Part shown: in pieces, positions 15,956-24,075 of the stretch
Layout of the letters: each line of letters starts with the position of its first letter
How positions within the stretch are numbered: the stretch's first letter is position 1
IMG/VR virus record: IMGVR_UViG_3300006802_000554
Span: 1-24,272 of that record
Reading direction: 5' to 3' (one strand)
Origin: a virus
DNA length: 24,272 nt
Program-made: the position numbers and the translations under genes
Notes under the pieces: generated by a model
What the model was told of the DNA's origin: nothing
The model's input: the letters and a program-made list of their open reading frames with translations, nothing else
Databases searched by the model: none

Positions 15956-16668
15956 CCGTACCAGTCTCAGAACTACAATCAATCGCCCCCAGCTCCATCA
16001 TCGAGCTGTACGAGCTGCAGTTCATCCAAGCCATCCAAGGCAGCACAACAATTTACCGCTACCACTCCGGCACAAACGCCCTCTCAACGAACGGCGATCT
16101 GGTCTGGGCCGGTGAGACCTACCAAGCCTTCCCCATCGAAGCAGAAGGCTTCGAGTACTCAGGCAACGGCCAGCTCCCCCGCCCCAAGATCCGCGTCAGC
16201 AATGTCTTCGGCACCGTCACCGCCCTGCTGCTGGCCACTCCCCTCGAAGGCGCCAAGGTCACGCGCATCCGCACCATGGCCCGCTACATCGACGCCGTGA
16301 ATTTCCCCGGTGGTACGAACCCCTACGGCACCCCCGACCCCACCGCCGAATTCCCCCGCGAGGTGTACTACATAGATCGCAAGTCTGCCGAGACCCGCGA
16401 CCTCGTTGAGTTCGAGCTGGCCGCCGCCTTCGACCTCATCGGCGTCCGCGCCCCCAAGCGCCAGTGCATCTCGAACATTTGCCAGTGGGTCTACCGCTCC
16501 ACCGAATGCAGCTACACCGGCACCAATTACTTTACGGAAAATGACGTTGCCACCACCATCGCTAATGATGTGTGCGGTAAGCGGCTAAGTAGTTGTAAGG
16601 TTCGCTTTGGATCAACTGCCCAATTACCATTCGGAAGTTTCCCAGGTGTGGGCACCTACTTCGTGTAA
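15952..16668 (+). CDS. Minor tail protein L-like, probable iron-sulfur tail-tip protein
   Basis: The 238-residue protein (lambda gpL 232) begins VPVSELQSIAPSSIIELYEL and contains YEYSGNGQLPRPKIRVSNV-like tail-tip strands (here EGFEYSGNGQLPRPKIRVSN). The C-terminal part has five cysteines at 172, 177, 186, 208 and 215, within CISNICQWVYRSTEC and CGKRLSSC. Lambda gpL carries a 4Fe-4S cluster on C-terminal cysteines, so a cluster is likely here. The last roughly 45 codons are AT-richer than the rest, next to the endonuclease island. Start ATG overlaps the M stop. A complete stop and normal length show that the endonuclease insertion did not truncate it. Confidence 0.9.
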   Translation: MTVPVSELQSIAPSSIIELYELQFIQAIQGSTTIYRYHSGTNALSTNGDLVWAGETYQAFPIEAEGFEYSGNGQLPRPKIRVSNVFGTVTALLLATPLEGAKVTRIRTMARYIDAVNFPGGTNPYGTPDPTAEFPREVYYIDRKSAETRDLVEFELAAAFDLIGVRAPKRQCISNICQWVYRSTECSYTGTNYFTENDVATTIANDVCGKRLSSCKVRFGSTAQLPFGSFPGVGTYFV

Positions 16669-16696
16669 GATGGTCGGCGTAGGAACTTTTTAGCTC

Positions 16697-17335
16697 ATGG
16701 GTGCTCCATCTATTGATCTGACCGGGGTGCGCTTTGGACGGCTTCTTGTGCTGGGTGTAAGTAGTACAAAAATTTATGAACGCCAACTTGCTTGGGACTG
16801 TTTATGCAGTTGTGGCGTAATTAAGCCAGTGTTGACTTGTACCCTAAAATCTGGTAGCACTAAATCATGTGGATGCTTAAAACGTGAGTGCAAACCACCA
16901 GTGCGTTATACACACGGTTTAAGTAAGTATTCAGGTATAAAAGTATGGGAAGGTATGTTACGGCGTTGTCAAAATAAAAAAGATAAAAACTACATGCTAT
17001 ATGGGGGTAGAGGTATTAAAGTATGTGATAGATGGCTTGATCCTAAAAATTTTGCCGAAGATATGGGAGAAAAGCCTAACGGCTATTCTTTGGATCGCAT
17101 TGATCCTAATGGCGATTACTGCCCAGAAAACTGTAGATGGGCTACACCTGCTGAGCAAGGGGCTAATAAGCGAACAAATCGCATGATTGAGCACGAGGGC
17201 GAAACTTTACATTTAGCTGAATGGTGTAGACGCCTGGGCATGAAACCATCTACTGTGTTTAATAGAATCAGCTCTGGAATGTCTCCTTCACTTGCTTTAA
17301 CAATGCCATCGCGGCGGCAGCGGAGAGCCTCATGA
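16697..17335 (+). CDS. Free-standing HNH-type homing endonuclease
   Basis: The 212-residue product has an N-terminal zinc-binding part (C35, C37, C39 and C58, C60 in KSCGC), a central nuclease part ([20 protein letters not shown] at 84-103, CDRW at 110-113, [19 protein letters not shown] at 131-149) and a C-terminal helix-turn-helix of the NUMOD type ([18 protein letters not shown]). Such genes are selfish elements that cut a related allele lacking them. The DNA is clearly AT-richer, with codons ending in A or T, unlike the neighbouring tail genes. It lies between L and K, not inside either. Its stop overlaps the K start in ATGA, which keeps K translated. An AGGA stands 13 bases before the ATG. 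Confidence 0.88.
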   Translation: MGAPSIDLTGVRFGRLLVLGVSSTKIYERQLAWDCLCSCGVIKPVLTCTLKSGSTKSCGCLKRECKPPVRYTHGLSKYSGIKVWEGMLRRCQNKKDKNYMLYGGRGIKVCDRWLDPKNFAEDMGEKPNGYSLDRIDPNGDYCPENCRWATPAEQGANKRTNRMIEHEGETLHLAEWCRRLGMKPSTVFNRISSGMSPSLALTMPSRRQRRAS

Positions 17336-18033
17336 CCTGGCGCACTGATGCTCTTGCGCACGCGAAATCGCAAGTTCCTGCGGAAAGCTGCGGCTTAGTT
17401 ACAATTATCGACGGAACTGAGACATACCTCCCCTGCACAAACTTAGCGGAGTCCCCTAATGATATGTTCATTATCGACCCTAATGATTATGCAAATGCTG
17501 AAGATGCCGGTGAAATCATCGGAATCGTTCACAGCCATCCCCGCACACCTCCTACCCCTACCCAGGCCGACGTCGTTTCCTGCGAGAAGTCAGGACTGCC
17601 CTGGTACATCGTCAACCCCACCTCCGAGACCTGGCACGACCTACTTCCCAGTGGCTACGTTCCACCCCTCATCGGGCGCGAGTGGGTCTGGGCCGTCCAA
17701 GACTGCTGGACCCTGGCCCGCGACTGGTACGCCCAACAAGGCATCTACCTCCGTGACTGGGATCGCCCTCCCACTCCCAACGACTTCCTCAAGGACCCCA
17801 CCTTCGACGAATCCTGGGCCGCTACCGGCTTCCGCGAACTGACCGAAGACGAAGCCCTCGCTCCAGGAGACCTCCTCCTCATCCGCCTCAACTGCCCCGC
17901 GCTAAACCACTGCGCTGTCTACCTCGGCGACCAACTCATCCTCCACCACATCCAAGGCCGCCTCTCATCGCGTGACCTTTACGACGGAGCGCTCGTAAGA
18001 TGGACTGGGCGCCGCCTTAGACATGCTTCGTAA
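17332..18033 (+). CDS. Minor tail protein K-like: JAMM plus NlpC/P60 peptidase
   Basis: The 233 residues combine two peptidase domains as in lambda gpK. The N-terminal JAMM/MPN domain shows ESCG (18-21) and HSHP (67-70) with D80; the usual serine of HxHPx6SxxD is a threonine (T77). The C-terminal NlpC/P60 domain has the catalytic cysteine in DCWTLARDW (C125), histidine in NHCAVYLGD (H193), and HH at 205-206. It probably helps to open the peptidoglycan during DNA entry and to mature the tail tip. The first 200 bases are AT-richer than the rest. The start overlaps the endonuclease stop, and the stop overlaps gene I by 11 bases. Confidence 0.92.
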   Translation: MTWRTDALAHAKSQVPAESCGLVTIIDGTETYLPCTNLAESPNDMFIIDPNDYANAEDAGEIIGIVHSHPRTPPTPTQADVVSCEKSGLPWYIVNPTSETWHDLLPSGYVPPLIGREWVWAVQDCWTLARDWYAQQGIYLRDWDRPPTPNDFLKDPTFDESWAATGFRELTEDEALAPGDLLLIRLNCPALNHCAVYLGDQLILHHIQGRLSSRDLYDGALVRWTGRRLRHAS

Positions 18034-18601
18034 AATTCGGCTTTACGGAAAACTCGCTAAGTTTGTTGGGCACCGTGTCCTTAAAGCTGATGTCGCCAGC
18101 ACGGCAGAAGCGATGCGTTTCCTTCTAACGAACTGGCCCGCCCTTGAGCAGCACATGGCCGACCAGTTCTACCGCGTCAGCCTCGACGACCGCGACATCG
18201 ACCTCGACGAACTCCACGATCCCATCGGCCAGCAAACCATCAAAATCGTCCCCGTCGTCTCCGGCGCTGGTGCGGTAGGCCGAATCCTCGCCGGAGTCGC
18301 TCTAATTGTTGGTTCGCTTTTCATTCCTGGAAGTGCTCTGCTCTTCGGCGTTGCACTCAAAAGCGTGGTCTTCGGCATCGGCGCAAGCCTGACCCTAGGC
18401 GGCGTCGCCCAACTACTTAGCCCAATCCCCAAGCTCCCGACTGGTCCGGACACCGATAACGACCCCCGCAAAAGCTACAGCTTCAGCTCGATCCAGAACA
18501 CCAGCCGCCAAGGCGTCCCCGTTCCAGTCGTCTACGGCGAAGTGTTGGTCGGCTCCGTCGTAATCAGCGCTGGCATCGACGTCGCGCAAACAACAGCATG
18601 A
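18023..18601 (+). CDS. Tail assembly protein I-like
   Basis: The 192-residue product starts [20 protein letters not shown], the typical gpI opening, with a ubiquitin-like first part ([20 protein letters not shown], then [20 protein letters not shown]). A glycine-rich hydrophobic stretch of about 50 residues (near 82-132) could span a membrane. The end, [20 protein letters not shown], is the motif that lambda-type I proteins share before J. In lambda gpI is needed for tail-tip assembly but is not found in the finished virion. The start overlaps K by 11 bases, and the stop overlaps J by ATGA. Confidence 0.9.
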   Translation: MLRKIRLYGKLAKFVGHRVLKADVASTAEAMRFLLTNWPALEQHMADQFYRVSLDDRDIDLDELHDPIGQQTIKIVPVVSGAGAVGRILAGVALIVGSLFIPGSALLFGVALKSVVFGIGASLTLGGVAQLLSPIPKLPTGPDTDNDPRKSYSFSSIQNTSRQGVPVPVVYGEVLVGSVVISAGIDVAQTTA

Positions 18602-21600
18602 CCGCTGTAAACCTATTTTCAACTTCCTACGCCCGGATCGTCGATCTGATCAGCGAAGGCGAAATCCAGGGCCTCAAGGCGTCCGAAAAATCCATCTACC
18701 TAGACAACACCCCACTTCAAAACTCAGACGGCACCTTCAACTTCAAAGGCATCGTCGTCAACTACCGCAATGGCACCCAGAACCAGTCGTATCTGACCGG
18801 CACCGAAGACGTAAGCAACGAAGTCGCAGTCGGCGTCACGGTCCAGCAGCTCACTCCGGTGGTCCGAGCCATCACCGACACCACCGTCAACGCCGTAAAA
18901 GTAACCATCTCCTTCGCTGCCCTTCAGAAGTTCCAGAACGACGGCGACATCAAGGGAGCCTCAGTCCAGCTCCAAATCGCCATCCAATACAACGGCGGCA
19001 GTTACACCACCGTAATTGACGACACCATCACAGGCCGCAGCGCCGAACAATATCAGAAACAATACCGCATCAACCTAAACGGTGCCTTCCCTATAAACGT
19101 CAAAGTAACCCGAGTCACACCAGACAGCGAAAACCCAACACTTGCCGATGCTTTTAACTGGACAAGCTACACCGAAGTCACCTACGCCAAACTTACCTAT
19201 CCCAACTCTGCACTCATCTCACTCCGCGTCGATGCAGAGCAATTCAGCAACATTCCCTCCCGCACCTACCACATCCGTGGCATCAAAGTAAAAATCCCAA
19301 GCAATGGCACCGTAAACAGCACAACCGGCGCCATCACCTACAGCGGTGTCTGGGATGGAACGTTCAGCGCCAGCTCAGTCTGGACCTCAGATCCCGCCTG
19401 GTGCCTATGGGACCTAATCACAAGCACCCGCTACGGACTCGGCAACCACATCGCAGCCGCCCAGCTCGACAAATGGGCCTTCTACGCCGCCTCGCAGTAT
19501 TGCGGAGAAACAGTCGCCAACGGCTTCGGTGGAACGGAACCACGCTTCTCCTGCAACGCCAACATCCAGACCGCTGAAGACGCATACAAGCTCATCAACA
19601 ACATGTGCTCGGTGTTCCGTGCCATGCCTTTCTGGAGCACCGGTGCGCTCACCGTCTCCCAGGACAAACCTGCCGATCCCCTCTACCTGTTCACCCTCGC
19701 CAACGTCACAGAAGAGGGCTTCACTTACAGCGGCTCCAGCCTTAAGACACGGCCTACCGTCGCCGTCGTCCAGTACCTGGACATGGACCTTCGCGACACG
19801 GCCTACGAAGTCGTTGAAAACGCAGACGGCATCTCCAAATTTGGCATAATCAAGGAAGAGATTTCCGCGTTTGCATGTACGTCACGCGGTCAAGCTCGCC
19901 GCATCGGTGAATGGCTCCTCTACTCCGCCCTCTACGAAACCGAAACCTGCACCTTCACCACTTCGATTGACGCCGGTGTGATCGTCCGTCCAGGTCAAAT
20001 CATCGAAGTAAGCGATCCAGTCCGCGCTGGATCGCGTCGTGGCGGTCGCATCACCTCCGCTACCACCTCAAACGTCACCGTTGACGACGCCACCGGCCTT
20101 ACCGCCACCGATACTCCCGTCATCTCCGTCATCCTCCCCGACGGCACCGTCGAGAGCCGCGCTGTCACCACCGTCACCGAAAACGTCATCACCCCCAGCA
20201 CCCCCTTCTCCGTCGCCCCCAACCCAAACAGCGTCTGGATCTTCGAGACCTCAACCCTCCAAACCACGACCTGGCGCGTACTCACCGTCCAAGAACAAGA
20301 CGACTGCCTCTACACCGTCACCGCTCTCGCTTACAACGCCTCCAAATACAACTACGTCGAGCGCGACATTCCCCTCGAAACCCGTTCTGTAAGCACACTG
20401 CTCGACATCCCAACCACTCCAACCAACCTCGACCTCACCGAAGCCCTCTACACCTACACAAACCAAGTCCGCTCCAAGATCATCGTCACCTGGCGCAACG
20501 TCCTAGGCGTACCTCAATACCGCGTGAACTGGCGCAAGGACTCCGGCAACTGGACCTCCGTGGTCCGCCAACAACAGGACTACGAAATCCTCGACGTCAC
20601 CCCCGGTTTCTTCGAGGTCGAAGTTTACAGCCTCAACGCCCTAGGCATCGCTTCCACAAATGCGCTTACCGGCTCGATCGACGCCCTAGGCAAGACCGCG
20701 CCACCAGCAGACGTCGCCACCTTCACCGCCACCATCGACCCCGATGTCGGCATCAGCCTCACCTGGACCGCTGTCTCCGATCTCGACCTCCAGGGCTACG
20801 AAATCTGGCAAGGACCCTCCTGGGGCGCTGGCACGAAAATCGGCGTCTTCTTCGCCACCTCCAAAAAGCTCGGCCTGCTCCCCGCTGGCACGACAACGTG
20901 GTGGATCAAAGCCCTCGACACCTCCGGCACCTACTCCACAAATGCAACTAGCGCTTCCGTAACTGTCCTCGCCGCAGTCGCTCCAGTCATCTCCGGCGTT
21001 TTCAGCAACGACAGCCTCAACCTCACATGGACCCGCGTCGCCGGAACATGGAGCACCGTCTACTACGAAATTCGTTACGGCTCCATGTCCGACACCTGGA
21101 GCACTGCCACCGTCTACGGCACTTCCCAAAGCAGCACAATCTCAATCAAAGTGAACTGGAGCGGTGGCCGCCGCTTCTTCATCGCTGCAGTCGATCTCGT
21201 CGGTAATTACGGCGCTTCAGCCACCTTCGACGCCATGGTGACCGCACCATCGCAACCCACCATCACTCAGCAAGTCATCGACAACAACGTCCTCCTCCAG
21301 TGGACTGACGCCACCCAAACACTCCCCATCGTCTCCTACGAACTAAGGAAAGGATCGACCTGGGCCAGCGCCACCATCATCGGAACCAAGCAAGGCAAAT
21401 TCACCACAGTCTTCGAGACCGCCGCTGGCACGTACACCTACTGGCTCGCTGGCATCGACTCCGCCGGTAACTACGGCACCCCCGGCAGCGTCACCGCCTC
21501 CGTAAACCAGCCGCCCGATTACGTTCTCAAATCCGACATAAACAGCACTTTCTCCGGCACTAAGACCAACACCGCAGCCTTTGAAGGCGGCCTAATCGCT

Positions 21601-22431
21601 AACGTTAACACCACTGAAACTTGGGAATCTCACTTCACCTCTCGAAGCTGGACAACCCTCCAAGACCAAATAGACGCTGGCTACGCCTACTACGCAATGC
21701 CATCCGTAAGTACAGGCCAATACTACGAAGACATTGATTACGGAACAGTCCTCGCTGGCTGCAAAGTCACTGCCTCCATCACTGACAACAGCATCGCAGG
21801 TACTATGTCAATCACCCCCAATATCAGCCTTAGGGGTACATCAACCACCGCCGCAACTTACTCCCAAACCACAACAACAATTACCGTCACATCCAACTCA
21901 CACGGCCTAGTCGCTAATCAGCTTGTCTACCTCAACTTCACAAGCGGCACAGCCACCACTGGAACTTACGTGGTCGCCACCGCCGCCACCGACACATTCA
22001 CCGTAACAAGCGCAACCAGCACCACCACAAGCGGAAACGTCTCCTGGACCGGCTGGACAAGCTACTCCAATGTAAGCAGCGTCTTCGGCACCAACTTCCG
22101 CTATATCCGCGTCCAGTACGACTTCGCCTCCTCGGGTGGAACGGACCTCCTCCAAATCACCGCCCTCAACATTCGCCTCGACACCAAGCTGCGGACAGAC
22201 TCCGGCGTCGCCACCGCCGACTCCGGCGACAGCGGTGGCACGACCGTAAACTTCAACGTAGATTTTATTGATGTAGACTCAATCACAGTTTCACCGCTTA
22301 CTACCAGCCCTGTCATTGCCGTCTATGATTTTGTGGACGCCCCTAATCCCACAAGTTTCAAGGTGCTTCTTTTCAACACGTCTGGCACACGAGTCAGCGG
22401 CACATTTAGCTGGAGTGCGAGAGGAGTCTGA
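18598..22431 (+). CDS. Tail tip host-specificity protein J
   Basis: The central tail-tip hub that contacts the receptor. The 1277 residues (lambda J 1132) open with a conserved hub part (YARIVDLISEGEIQGL near 10-25, SLRVDAEQFSNIPSRTYHIR near 208-228, WTSDPAWCLWDLITSTRYGL near 262-281, RPGQIIEVSDPVRAG near 462-476). Several fibronectin-III-like repeats follow between about 605 and 970 (LTWTAVSDLDLQGYEIW, LNLTWTRVAGTW, LLQWTDATQTLP). The C-terminal beta-sandwich region has VNTTETWESHFTSRSWTTLQ and ends FKVLLFNTSGTRVSGTFSW. A guest domain interrupts it at 21847-22041. The C-terminal part usually decides receptor choice. The start overlaps I by ATGA, and the stop shares one base with the fibre start. 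Confidence 0.95.
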   Translation: MTAVNLFSTSYARIVDLISEGEIQGLKASEKSIYLDNTPLQNSDGTFNFKGIVVNYRNGTQNQSYLTGTEDVSNEVAVGVTVQQLTPVVRAITDTTVNAVKVTISFAALQKFQNDGDIKGASVQLQIAIQYNGGSYTTVIDDTITGRSAEQYQKQYRINLNGAFPINVKVTRVTPDSENPTLADAFNWTSYTEVTYAKLTYPNSALISLRVDAEQFSNIPSRTYHIRGIKVKIPSNGTVNSTTGAITYSGVWDGTFSASSVWTSDPAWCLWDLITSTRYGLGNHIAAAQLDKWAFYAASQYCGETVANGFGGTEPRFSCNANIQTAEDAYKLINNMCSVFRAMPFWSTGALTVSQDKPADPLYLFTLANVTEEGFTYSGSSLKTRPTVAVVQYLDMDLRDTAYEVVENADGISKFGIIKEEISAFACTSRGQARRIGEWLLYSALYETETCTFTTSIDAGVIVRPGQIIEVSDPVRAGSRRGGRITSATTSNVTVDDATGLTATDTPVISVILPDGTVESRAVTTVTENVITPSTPFSVAPNPNSVWIFETSTLQTTTWRVLTVQEQDDCLYTVTALAYNASKYNYVERDIPLETRSVSTLLDIPTTPTNLDLTEALYTYTNQVRSKIIVTWRNVLGVPQYRVNWRKDSGNWTSVVRQQQDYEILDVTPGFFEVEVYSLNALGIASTNALTGSIDALGKTAPPADVATFTATIDPDVGISLTWTAVSDLDLQGYEIWQGPSWGAGTKIGVFFATSKKLGLLPAGTTTWWIKALDTSGTYSTNATSASVTVLAAVAPVISGVFSNDSLNLTWTRVAGTWSTVYYEIRYGSMSDTWSTATVYGTSQSSTISIKVNWSGGRRFFIAAVDLVGNYGASATFDAMVTAPSQPTITQQVIDNNVLLQWTDATQTLPIVSYELRKGSTWASATIIGTKQGKFTTVFETAAGTYTYWLAGIDSAGNYGTPGSVTASVNQPPDYVLKSDINSTFSGTKTNTAAFEGGLIANVNTTETWESHFTSRSWTTLQDQIDAGYAYYAMPSVSTGQYYEDIDYGTVLAGCKVTASITDNSIAGTMSITPNISLRGTSTTAATYSQTTTTITVTSNSHGLVANQLVYLNFTSGTATTGTYVVATAATDTFTVTSATSTTTSGNVSWTGWTSYSNVSSVFGTNFRYIRVQYDFASSGGTDLLQITALNIRLDTKLRTDSGVATADSGDSGGTTVNFNVDFIDVDSITVSPLTTSPVIAVYDFVDAPNPTSFKVLLFNTSGTRVSGTFSWSARGV
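21847..22041 (+). other. Guest module nested in the C-terminal domain of J
   Basis: Residues about 1084-1148 of J read as a small separate beta module (TTITVTSNSHGLVANQLVYL, then FTSGTATTGTYVV and TDTFTVTSATSTTTSGNV). The sequences on both sides (TPNISLRGTST before, SWTGWTSYSNVSSVFGTNFR after) read as adjacent strands of one beta-sandwich. This SHGL-type module is seen in unrelated phage tail proteins. The boundaries are approximate. Confidence 0.55.
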
Positions 22432-23411
22432 TGGCTAACGCAAACTGGTCTAATCCTACACTCACAAGCACTTACACAAACTTCGTCTCCGAGGTCAAGA
22501 ACCGCGACGAAGACCTAGCCCTGCAATTTGACGGCACCACCAGCACCAACATCCCCACCAACACCATCAGGTGGGACAGCACCGCTAATCGCTGGAAAAA
22601 GTGGTCAGGTAGCGCCTGGGCCGAACTCACCAGCACCTACGCCCTCACCGCGCTTACCACAACCGGCGCCGCCTCGATCGGCACCACCCTCGGAGTCACC
22701 GGCGCCGCAACACTCAGCGGCGGTGGAACGTCCACCACTCCAGCCGCCGACACCAACACCACCGCAATCGCCACCACGGCATTCGTGATCGGCCAGGCCG
22801 CGTCGGTCGCACCAGCGCAGGACGGCACCGCTGCCGTTGGTACGTCCCTCCGCTACGCCCGCCAGGATCACGTCCACCCCACCGACACCACTCGCGCTCC
22901 CCTCGCCTCACCCACATTCACCGGCACCGTCACCATCCCCGCTGGTGCGAGCATCTCCGGCTACGCCCCACTCGCTTCCCCCACCTTCACTGGCACCGTC
23001 ACCATCCCCGCTGGCGCCAGCATCTCCGACTACGCCCCCCTGGCCACCCCCTCCTTCACTGGTGCGGTCTCCGGCAACTCAACCTTCTCCGACTCCAAGG
23101 GAGAACTCCGCACCATCCCGCAGAACGCCCAGACCTCCGCCTACGCCCTCGTCGCAGCGGACCACGGCAAGCACATCTCCATCACCACCGGTGGCGTCAC
23201 CGTCCCCGCTTCCGTCTTCTCCGCCGGTCAAGCCGTAAGCATTTACAACAACTCGTCGGCTTCGCAGACGATCACTACCTCCGCCGTAACCGCCTACCTG
23301 GCTGGCTCGAACACCGTAAAAACCAGCTTCACCCTGGCGACCCGAGGCCTCTGCACCGTCTTCTGCGTCGCCTCAAACGTCTTCGTCCTTAGCGGCGGCG
23401 GCCTCACATGA
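22431..23411 (+). CDS. Tail fibre protein with collagen-free repeat shaft
   Basis: The 326-residue product has an N-terminal attachment part (ANWSNPTLTSTYTNFVSEVK) followed by a fibre-like region rich in Thr, Ala and Gly (LTTTGAASIGTTLGVTGAAT). Next is a segment shared with side-tail-fibre proteins (TTAIATTAFVIGQAA, then DHVHPTD), two 23-residue repeats (PLASPTFTGTVTIPAGASIS plus three residues) at 157-202, and a start of a third. The end domain (LRTIPQNAQTSAYALVAADH, then GGVTVPASVFSAG and VFVLSGGGLT) is of a type seen at the tips of several tail fibres. It probably trimerises and binds the host surface. Start ATG at 22431 shares a base with the J stop (TGATG); the stop overlaps the next gene by four bases. 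Confidence 0.85.
   Translation: MANANWSNPTLTSTYTNFVSEVKNRDEDLALQFDGTTSTNIPTNTIRWDSTANRWKKWSGSAWAELTSTYALTALTTTGAASIGTTLGVTGAATLSGGGTSTTPAADTNTTAIATTAFVIGQAASVAPAQDGTAAVGTSLRYARQDHVHPTDTTRAPLASPTFTGTVTIPAGASISGYAPLASPTFTGTVTIPAGASISDYAPLATPSFTGAVSGNSTFSDSKGELRTIPQNAQTSAYALVAADHGKHISITTGGVTVPASVFSAGQAVSIYNNSSASQTITTSAVTAYLAGSNTVKTSFTLATRGLCTVFCVASNVFVLSGGGLT
22899..23036 (+). repeat. Two tandem 69-bp repeats in the tail fibre gene
   Basis: Units at 22899-22967 and 22968-23036 each encode 23 residues beginning PLASPTFTGTVTIPAGASIS and ending GYA or DYA. The DNA differs mostly at third codon positions, so the repeat is older than a recent duplication. A partial, more divergent third unit (PLATPSFTGAVSG) follows from 23037. 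Such repeats form the shaft of trimeric fibres. Confidence 0.9.
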
Positions 23412-24040
23412 CCATTCAACAGCTCCTTCTTTCTGGCGCTACTCCCCCACCCCTTTTCGTAGATTCAGCTCAAGCAGCCGCCTCGGCATCTTCCATAACC
23501 CTTACAGCTACAGGCGGCACTGCCACAGGCGACATCATGCTGTTTTTTGCCAGCGCTGCTGGTAATGGCAACCTGACTTGGACACCACCTTCTGGCGTAA
23601 CCGAAGTCAAGGATGCAGGAATCTTACCAAACATGTTCTTCGGTTACAAATATGCAACCGCAGGCGGCACACAATCTTACACATTTACCGCTTCAAAATC
23701 TGCATATATTCACGGTACTGTTATCATATACCGCAACATCTCCACGCTCGTATCCAAGTACAGTACCTCATCCAATCAATCAACTCACGTACTTAACATG
23801 ACTGGAACTGGAGGATACATAACCCCTTGCACATTCGTAGCCTATGCAGCCTCTGGCCAGAATGGTGTTACCTGGAGCGTAACAGGAGGTAGTCCAACCA
23901 CCTTGTATTCAGGAACAACAGGAACGAACGGCCTAGTTTGGATTGTACTGAAGGAAGACGCTGTAACCAATACCAATTACTCACTAACCCTAGGCACAAA
24001 CTTCAATACAATCCAAGGTATGCTCGTCGCCATACGCTAA
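23408..24040 (+). CDS. Beta-rich tail-associated protein, possible receptor or carbohydrate binder
   Basis: The 210 residues are almost all short strands: SITLTATGGTATGDIMLFFA, NGNLTWTPPSGVTEVKDAGI, FFGYKYATAGGTQSYTFTAS, then YIHGTVIIYRNI and LVWIVLKEDAV. The pattern 'can be handled as a short-lived observation, TPPSGxTEV, YKYATAGG, YxFTxS, YRN' is typical of small proteins encoded with phage tail fibres. They are thought to sit on the tail or to bind surface sugars, but no enzyme motif is visible. The gene overlaps the fibre gene by ATGA-type coupling and has AT-richer codons than the fibre, suggesting separate acquisition. Function is inferred from fold style and position. Confidence 0.6.
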   Translation: MTIQQLLLSGATPPPLFVDSAQAAASASSITLTATGGTATGDIMLFFASAAGNGNLTWTPPSGVTEVKDAGILPNMFFGYKYATAGGTQSYTFTASKSAYIHGTVIIYRNISTLVSKYSTSSNQSTHVLNMTGTGGYITPCTFVAYAASGQNGVTWSVTGGSPTTLYSGTTGTNGLVWIVLKEDAVTNTNYSLTLGTNFNTIQGMLVAIR

Positions 24041-24075
24041 GCCCCCTACGCCCGCCTACCTTCCGCAACAAACCT

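Noticed and set aside
16697-17335. Group I intron or intein hosting the HNH gene
   Set aside because: L and K are both complete on either side, and no split gene or intron borders are visible, so the endonuclease is free-standing.
22899-23036. Tandem repeats as a CRISPR or regulatory array
   Set aside because: They are in frame, encode fibre shaft repeats, and differ mainly at third codon positions.
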